Shown: positions 41,204-45,579 of the stretch, piece after piece
Layout of the letters: the number at the start of each line of letters is the position of its first letter
How positions within the stretch are numbered: position 1 is the stretch's first letter
Origin: an uncultured Actinomycetes bacterium
Lineage (GTDB): Bacteria; Actinomycetota; Actinomycetes; S36-B12; CAIYMF01
Assembly (NCBI GenBank): GCA_903918645.1
Contig: CAIXFH010000141.1
Span: forward strand, 1 to 45,579
Direction: 5' to 3'
Length of the DNA stretch: 45,579 nucleotides
Program-made: the position numbers and the translations under genes
The notes under the pieces: generated by a model
The model's database searches: none
What the model saw: the letters and a program-made list of their open reading frames with translations, nothing else
Told to the model about the DNA's origin: nothing

Positions 41204-41849
41204 ATCGCCGCCGCGTGGGCTCATCGTCGACTGGGGTGGAGTCCTGACCGGTGACACCCGTTCGGTAGTCAGAGCCTGGGCTGAGCAAGACGGCATCGAT
41301 CTGGATGCTTACGCATCAGTGATGCGTGACTGGTTTGGCCACTCAACCGAGATCGACGCTCGCGCGAATCCGATTTATGCGCTCGAACGGGGTGAAATTG
41401 AACTGCCGCACTACGAAGATCGACTCGCGGCTGAACTCACCACTCGTACGGGCAACGTCTACGTCGCGGAGGGCTTGCTGCAGCGCATGTTCGAGTTCTT
41501 CGAACATGCCCCGGACATGACGGGTCTGGTGCGACGTGCACGCGGCCTAGGCATCAGGACGGCGCTGCTCTCGAACTCCTGGGGCAACGACTATCCGCGT
41601 GAAGGCTGGGACGAGATGTTCGACGTGATCGTGATCTCGGGCGAGGTTGGGATGCGCAAGCCTGAGCCGCGGATCTATGACCACACCCTGGATCTGCTGG
41701 GTTTGCCAGCCGCTGAGTGCGTTTTCGTGGACGACCTAAGCGACAACGTCAAGGCCGCGGTGGGTGTCGGAATGATAGGTGTTCGGCACGTCGAATACGA
41801 GACCACTTTGGCCGAACTTGAAACTCTGTTCGGACGGTCACTCTCCTAG
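41196..41849 (+). CDS. HAD-superfamily hydrolase
   Basis: The 217-residue protein is a haloacid-dehalogenase-like hydrolase of subfamily IA: LIVDWGGVLTGD (nucleophile Asp; the second acid of DxD is replaced by Gly), LLSNSWGND (motif II), GMRKPEPRIYDHTLDLLG (motif III lysine) and FVDDLSDNVKAA (motif IV). Loss of the second Asp, as in some epoxide-hydrolase-like HADs, makes a plain phosphatase role less sure. ATG at 41196 has AGGAGG seven bases upstream. It is coupled to the kinase gene by an 8-base overlap; human ACAD10 fuses the same two domains. Confidence 0.88.
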   Translation: MSESPPRGLIVDWGGVLTGDTRSVVRAWAEQDGIDLDAYASVMRDWFGHSTEIDARANPIYALERGEIELPHYEDRLAAELTTRTGNVYVAEGLLQRMFEFFEHAPDMTGLVRRARGLGIRTALLSNSWGNDYPREGWDEMFDVIVISGEVGMRKPEPRIYDHTLDLLGLPAAECVFVDDLSDNVKAAVGVGMIGVRHVEYETTLAELETLFGRSLS

Positions 41850-41932
41850 TTGCCAAAGACGATTCGGTGGTCGGTCCCTCTCCGTGCGACCATGGGAGCA
41901 CTGGGGGAAAGGCGAGGAGTTCGGGAGAGCCG

Positions 41933-43600
41933 ATGTCAGACAGGCTAAGTGCGCTCGACGTCTCATTCCTGTACCTCGAAGAAGCCACAACCCCCATGCA
42001 TATTGGCGGTGTCGCGGTCTTCCAAGCCCCCAAGCAGGGCTTTGACATCGACCGATTGACTCACCTGATCGAAGAGCGCATCTCCTTGGTGCCGCGCTAT
42101 CGCCAGAAGGTCAAATGGGTGCCTGGCCGGGTGGCTAATCCGGTGTGGATCGATGATGCCGAATTCGATGTCCACTATCACGTGCGACGTTCCGCGCTTC
42201 CCCGTCCGGGCGACGACACTCAACTTCGAGAACTTGTCGGCCGCATTATGTCCCGGCCGGTCGACCGCAATCGTCCGCTCTGGGAGATGTACCTAGTCGA
42301 GGGTTTGCAGAACGGCCGATTCGCTATTTTGACCAAGACTCATCACGCGATGGTCGATGGCGCGGGCGCGCTGGATATCGGTCAGGTCATCCTTGACTTC
42401 ACTCCCGAGGCCAGGCGAGCCGAGGTTCAAGAGTGGATTCCGCGGAAGGAACCTAGCGACATCGATCTGGTCACCGAAGCCGTGTCCGAGATCGTGCGTA
42501 GTCCGGCAGCTGCGATCGATGCCGTGCGCGGTACTGCTGGTGATGTGCGCGAAACAGCTGAACGATTCGGACGTCGGGCCGCTGGATTCGCGGCCGGATT
42601 GGCGTCGGCGGCGCTCACGATTGCGCGACCTCCAGCGGAGAATCCGCTCAACCGTCCAATCGGCGAGGCTCGACGATTCGGGATGACCCAGGCTCGTCTT
42701 GATGACTTCAAGGCGATTCGCCGGGCACATGGCGGAACCATCAATGACGTTGTGCTGACTGTTGTTTCGGGCGCGCTACGCGAGTGGATGATGACTCGCG
42801 GCGAGCCGGTGTCGCCGAGTACGACAGTGCGGGCGCTCGTGCCTACAAGCATGCGCAATGGTGAGGAAGGCTCGGGTAACCACATCGCCGCATTCTTGGT
42901 CGACCTTCCAGTGGGTGAGCCGAGGCCGTTGGTGCGCTTGCATCGGGTGACGTTCGAGATGGAGCAGCTCAAATCCACCGGCCAGATGGTCGGCGCCCAG
43001 GCGCTGGTCGGGGTTGCTGGTTTTGCGCCGCCGACCTTGCACGCGCTAGGGGCCCGCACCGTCAACGATCTCTCGCGCCGCATGTTCAACCTGGTAGTCA
43101 CCAACGTGCCCGGGCCGCAGGTGTCGCTCTTTGCTGATGGCGCATTGATGCTCGGCGCATATCCGGTGGTACCACTGGCGAAGGGCCAGGCGGTATCACT
43201 TGGCGTCACGTCGTACAACGGTGGCATGTACTTCGGCTTGAACGCCGATCGCGAGGCGATGTCAGATGTCGACGTCCTTGCCGATTGCATCGACACCGCG
43301 ATCCTTGAGTTGCTCGAAACTTTGCCGGACTCTGAAACTTCGCCTACTGAAGCAGTTACGGAAGCAGTTACTGAAGCAGCTGGAGAAGCCGCGGAAGCCA
43401 CAGAGGCGGCACCCGCGGCGCTGGCTGAGTCACCGGAGTTAGTCGTCGACCTGCATGAGCCAGTTGAGGTTTCAGCCGATGCCGACCTTCGGGGTGGAGT
43501 CTTGGTCAAGCCTCGTCAGGTGTCCTCGGAAGCATCTCGCGGCCTAGTGCCACGCGCCAACCCGGCAAGCCGGCCCGTGTCGGATGGGCGTTCGGACTAG
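41933..43600 (+). CDS. WS/DGAT-family wax ester synthase/diacylglycerol acyltransferase
   Basis: This enzyme esterifies acyl-CoA to diacylglycerol or fatty alcohol for storage lipid. The 555-residue protein starts LSALDVSFLYLEEATTPMHIGG and has the catalytic HHxxxDG motif at residues 137-143 (THHAMVDGAGALDIG), plus NDVVLTVVSGALREWM and RMFNLVVTNVPGPQVSLFADGA, all family blocks. A C-terminal Ala/Glu/Thr-rich tail of about 95 residues, partly from a 12-bp repeat near 43348-43383, is not part of the fold. ATG at 41933 has GGGAG five bases upstream. It is separate from the HAD gene by 83 bases. Confidence 0.92.
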   Translation: MSDRLSALDVSFLYLEEATTPMHIGGVAVFQAPKQGFDIDRLTHLIEERISLVPRYRQKVKWVPGRVANPVWIDDAEFDVHYHVRRSALPRPGDDTQLRELVGRIMSRPVDRNRPLWEMYLVEGLQNGRFAILTKTHHAMVDGAGALDIGQVILDFTPEARRAEVQEWIPRKEPSDIDLVTEAVSEIVRSPAAAIDAVRGTAGDVRETAERFGRRAAGFAAGLASAALTIARPPAENPLNRPIGEARRFGMTQARLDDFKAIRRAHGGTINDVVLTVVSGALREWMMTRGEPVSPSTTVRALVPTSMRNGEEGSGNHIAAFLVDLPVGEPRPLVRLHRVTFEMEQLKSTGQMVGAQALVGVAGFAPPTLHALGARTVNDLSRRMFNLVVTNVPGPQVSLFADGALMLGAYPVVPLAKGQAVSLGVTSYNGGMYFGLNADREAMSDVDVLADCIDTAILELLETLPDSETSPTEAVTEAVTEAAGEAAEATEAAPAALAESPELVVDLHEPVEVSADADLRGGVLVKPRQVSSEASRGLVPRANPASRPVSDGRSD

Positions 43601-43652
43601 TCCGGATTCGCCCTCGGCGCCGACACTCTCGCCAGTACGGCATGCTGGTCTC

Positions 43653-44144
43653 GTGCGCATCTATGTTCCGTTGACGGTGTCTGGTCTGGCCACACTCCAC
43701 AAGCAAGGTCGGATTGGTGTCGAGTCTGGCATCGCTCACGCTGTCACCCCTGCGCTGCGGGCCGCCTGGGAGCAGGCAGATGACGAGGAACTCGAGTACG
43801 CAGCCCTGATGGCGGCAGCATTTGGCTCGCTCATGTCGATCAAGGAATCCGGGGCTAGCCCGCGTCGGGTTGTGGCGGCAGTCGATATCGACGACAGTCA
43901 CGTGGTCGTGGTCGGCACCGACGAGGCTGAAGCGACCGCTGTCGTTGTCGACACTCCCATCCTGATCTCTTGGTGCAAGGCCGTTCACGTCGATTCAGCA
44001 GATGCCGAGGGTGAAGTGTCGATTGCGGTCTCTCGGTTGGCTGAGGCGATTGCTGGTAACCGTGACGCGTTGGCGCAGGTGGCTTTGGTCGAGCATGAAC
44101 TCATGTGGTTCGCCACCCAGGAGATTCCGGACCTGTTGCAGTAA
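43653..44144 (+). CDS. DUF6912 family protein
   Basis: The 163-residue protein matches a conserved actinobacterial family of unknown function (DUF6912): MRIYVPLT-type start (VRIYVPLTVSGLATL), AHAVTPALRAAW, DDEELEYAALMAAAFGSLMSI, and a C-terminal HELMWFATQEIPDLL. It has no signal peptide and no catalytic motif that I recognise. GTG at 43653 is used, as family members start at this point; CATGCT lies six bases upstream and could be a weak -10 for a leaderless message. It lies 52 bases after the DGAT gene. Confidence 0.75.
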   Translation: MRIYVPLTVSGLATLHKQGRIGVESGIAHAVTPALRAAWEQADDEELEYAALMAAAFGSLMSIKESGASPRRVVAAVDIDDSHVVVVGTDEAEATAVVVDTPILISWCKAVHVDSADAEGEVSIAVSRLAEAIAGNRDALAQVALVEHELMWFATQEIPDLLQ

Positions 44145-44196
44145 GGGTCGGCCGTCCTCGCGTAGGCGCTACTCGATCTGGCGACCTAAAAACTGT

Positions 44197-44266
44197 GTGC
44201 CGCTAGATCAACTGCGCTCACTTCCAGCTCAGCCGCGGGTTGATCCAATGCCCCTGGTAGCGGCAC
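44197..44266 (+). promoter_or_regulatory. Candidate three-way-junction RNA element upstream of azoreductase gene
   Basis: GTGCCGCTA (44197-44205) pairs with TAGCGGCAC (44258-44266). Inside, ATCAA (44207-44211) pairs with TTGAT (44240-44244) and CCA/TGG (44245-44257) could form a third arm. It may be the terminator of the DUF6912 gene or a leader element. The AT-rich stretch from 44267 to the GGAG site at 44327 probably holds the azoreductase promoter. Confidence 0.35.
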
Positions 44267-44337
44267 TTAAGTTCCCATGGTGTAATTGATTGAGAAGTCA
44301 ACCATTTCTCTTTCAACTACTTGTCCGGAGTACTCTC

Positions 44338-45000
44338 ATGACCCTGTTCCGTCTCGATTCCAGCATCCGCACCGAGGGCTCAATCAGCCGCGCTGTGGCC
44401 GATACCGCTGAGGCCGCCTGGCGCGCTGAGCACCCAACCGGCGAGATCATTCGTCGCGACCTCGGCGTCGAGCCGCTGCCCTCCACCTCCTGGCCCACTG
44501 CTGTGCTGGCCTCATGGACGCCGGCCGATCAGCACACCGCAGCGCAGCTCGAGGCCGTTGCGCTGGCTGCTCGTCTCGGTGACGAGCTGCTCGCTGCCGA
44601 CTCCATCATCGTCGCCGTGCCGCTCTACAACTGGGGCATCAGCCAGCACGTGAAGGCCTGGATCGATCTGCTCATCACTGATCCACGCTTTGGCTCCGGC
44701 TCCGAGACTCCGCTCAAGGGCCGCTCCGGGCTTCTCGTAATCGCGCGGGGTGGCGCGTACGGCGAAGGCACCCCCCGGTTCGGCTGGGACCACGCCACTG
44801 CCTACCTGTCTCTCATTCTTGGTGAGGTCTGGGGCCTTGACCTGCGGGTCGTCGAGGCCGAGTTGACCCTTGCTGAGATCGTCCCGGCCATGGCCGATCT
44901 CAAGCCACTGGCTGCGGAGTTCCTTGCCACCGCCCACGCTGCCGCAGCCACCCATGGCCGCGACCTCGGCGAGCAGGCTGCGGCACTCGCTTCCGTGTAG
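44338..45000 (+). CDS. FMN-dependent NADH-azoreductase / NAD(P)H quinone reductase (flavodoxin-2 fold)
   Basis: The 220-residue protein matches AzoR-type flavin reductases that reduce quinones and azo bonds: LFRLDSSIRTEGSISRAVAD (phosphate loop for FMN), ADSIIVAVPLYNWGISQHVKAWIDLLI (the P-x-YN-W loop over FMN) and GRSGLLVIARGGAYGEGTPRFGWDHATAYLSLILGEVWGL. The C-terminal part is Ala-rich and otherwise ordinary. ATG at 44338 has GGAG seven bases upstream. The gene stands alone with an upstream AT-rich promoter region and a strong 15-bp terminator, so it may be controlled separately, for example by redox stress. Confidence 0.9.
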   Translation: MTLFRLDSSIRTEGSISRAVADTAEAAWRAEHPTGEIIRRDLGVEPLPSTSWPTAVLASWTPADQHTAAQLEAVALAARLGDELLAADSIIVAVPLYNWGISQHVKAWIDLLITDPRFGSGSETPLKGRSGLLVIARGGAYGEGTPRFGWDHATAYLSLILGEVWGLDLRVVEAELTLAEIVPAMADLKPLAAEFLATAHAAAATHGRDLGEQAAALASV

Positions 45001-45011
45001 TCGACTACAAC

Positions 45012-45053
45012 GCAAAACGCGGGCGCACCCACACTGGGGCGCCCGCGTTTTGC
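45012..45053 (+). terminator. Azoreductase terminator
   Basis: GCAAAACGCGGGCGC (45012-45026) pairs perfectly with GCGCCCGCGTTTTGC (45039-45053). It starts 11 bases after the stop, and the 3' arm holds TTTT, as in intrinsic terminators. Confidence 0.9.
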
Positions 45054-45203
45054 ATGCTCACTGTGTTCATGACGCCGGAACTCCGCTCGCCTTTGGCTCA
45101 CGCTGAAGGATCAGATGGTCGTCCAGACCAGTAGCGAATTTGAAACCATGTCGGCCTGACCGGAGTGCGTCCGCGCCTGTCGCTGGCAACGCCCCCGAAC
45201 GCA

Positions 45204-45240
45204 ACGAGACCCCCGAGCTAGTAATGGTCGGGGGTCTCGT
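45204..45240. terminator. 13-bp perfect stem-loop
   Basis: ACGAGACCCCCGA (45204-45216) pairs with TCGGGGGTCTCGT (45228-45240) across an 11-base loop. No U tract. It could stop leftward transcription from a lost gene or back up the azoreductase terminator. Confidence 0.7.
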
Positions 45241-45385
45241 GTCGTCGCGCGGGTGTGGCTTAGAGGCCGCCACCTTGTCCGGCGCAGGTGTTGCCGTTGT
45301 CTTCCGCGCGATCAGGTGACAGCTTGACCTACTCGATCAGCCCTCCCATGTTGGTCCCGGATACTAAGACGGTTCTTGCCAAGAC

Positions 45386-45415
45386 TTGCCCGAGGGGGAG
45401 TTACTTCGGTATGTT
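45386..45415 (+). promoter_or_regulatory. Promoter of the last gene (TTGCCC, 18 bp, TATGTT)
   Basis: TTGCCC at 45386-45391 and TATGTT at 45410-45415 are 18 bases apart. Transcription would start near 45422, with a leader of about 38 bases that includes the AAGGAG site at 45449. Confidence 0.55.
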
Positions 45416-45459
45416 CAGGAACTGTCGCTCGAAGGTGAACCGCTACTCAAGGAGTCGGT

Positions 45460-45579
45460 ATGGCAACCCTGGAGACAAATGATGCGCTCGACGGGGCGAT
45501 GCGCGATATCCAAGAGCGCGCTGGACAATTCGGCGAGGCGTCGTTGAAGGATGGCGTTCTGTACTTTGGATCCACGGCC
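45460..45579 (+). CDS. Unidentified protein, N-terminal 40 codons (cut by window edge)
   Basis: An ATG with AAGGAG five bases upstream opens a frame to the right edge. The 40 residues start MATLETNDALDGAMRDIQE and end DGVLYFGSTA. The ending recalls the LYFG(D/N/S)T strand of Cache-type sensor domains of chemoreceptors, but no membrane helix precedes it, so the identity stays open. A good promoter and ribosome site support a real gene. Confidence 0.6.
   Translation, partial: MATLETNDALDGAMRDIQERAGQFGEASLKDGVLYFGSTA

Larger units (their letters stand above)
45054..45459. other. Gene-free region before the last gene
   Basis: About 400 bases without a convincing gene. It holds a second hairpin (45204-45240) and a promoter (45386-45415). 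A minus-strand open stretch of 22 codons ending at TAA 45261 (ending GNTCAGQGGGL) has no start codon and may be a gene relic, with the hairpin 21 bases beyond its stop. Confidence 0.6.

Noticed and set aside
45067-45273. Minus-strand 68-residue frame
   Set aside because: It runs through a terminator-like hairpin, shows no domain and has no ribosome site.
45280-45370. tRNA gene in the last gap
   Set aside because: No cloverleaf or GGTTCNA-type T-loop was found on either strand.

Overview
The window is a chromosomal segment of a high-GC actinobacterium (Actinomycetota). The markers are the MtrA-MtrB-LpqB sensory system, a WhiB2-type iron-sulfur regulator, coenzyme F420 genes (fbiA, fbiB), a LytR-CpsA-Psr cell-wall ligase, and actinobacterial families such as DUF3499, DUF5719, DUF6459/Rv3235 and DUF6912. 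Gene order from about 1.3 to 36 kb recalls the Mycobacterium tuberculosis block Rv3268 to Rv3235 (from memory: LCP, TIGR03089, GDP-mannose pyrophosphorylase, fbiB/fbiA, whiB2, Rv3259, DUF3499, manB, SIS isomerase, sahH, mtrAB-lpqB, comF, hpf, secA1, Rv3235). Genus or family cannot be set from the sequence alone. I see no mobile element, CRISPR array, rRNA or tRNA.

Layout. 1-1176: two-subunit CoA transferase (left subunit cut by the window edge). 1288-6527: cell-wall and sugar-nucleotide genes (LCP ligase, SpoIID-like protein, TIGR03089, mannose-1-phosphate guanylyltransferase, DUF1801). 6549-9498: leftward operon fbiA-fbiB-VOC protein. 9677-15229: whiB2, a 33-bp tandem repeat, a giant membrane glycosyltransferase and DUF5719. 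15297-19031: degenerate metallopeptidase, DUF3499, then the overlapping operon manB-trm112-SIS isomerase. 19197-23567: sahH, CPBP protease, O-acyltransferase. 23795-28700: mtrA-mtrB-lpqB-comF. 28774-31970: a structured leader, hpf, a LuxR-type regulator and a YcaQ-type glycosylase. 32015-37023: GNAT, secA, Rv3235-family and LysM proteins. 37329-41849: a hypothetical gene, HTH protein, SAF/CpaB-like and CpaE-like pair, phosphotransferase and HAD protein. 41933-45579: WS/DGAT acyltransferase, DUF6912, azoreductase and the start of a further gene.

How genes work together. Three genes here could carry fructose-6-phosphate to GDP-mannose: SIS isomerase (17898), phosphomannomutase manB (16277) and guanylyltransferase (5068). 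The large GT2 glycosyltransferase, LCP ligase, O-acyltransferase and MtrAB-LpqB fit the same theme of envelope building and monitoring. SecA feeds the exported proteins. fbiA and fbiB do the last steps of F420 synthesis.

Expression signals. A striking feature is the number of genes whose ATG or GTG lies 5-7 nt after a TANNNT -10 hexamer, i.e. leaderless transcripts. The same signal also marks two short upstream ORFs (before secA and before the gene at 37329) and the start of a strongly structured region ahead of hpf, which I regard as the best candidate for something undescribed.
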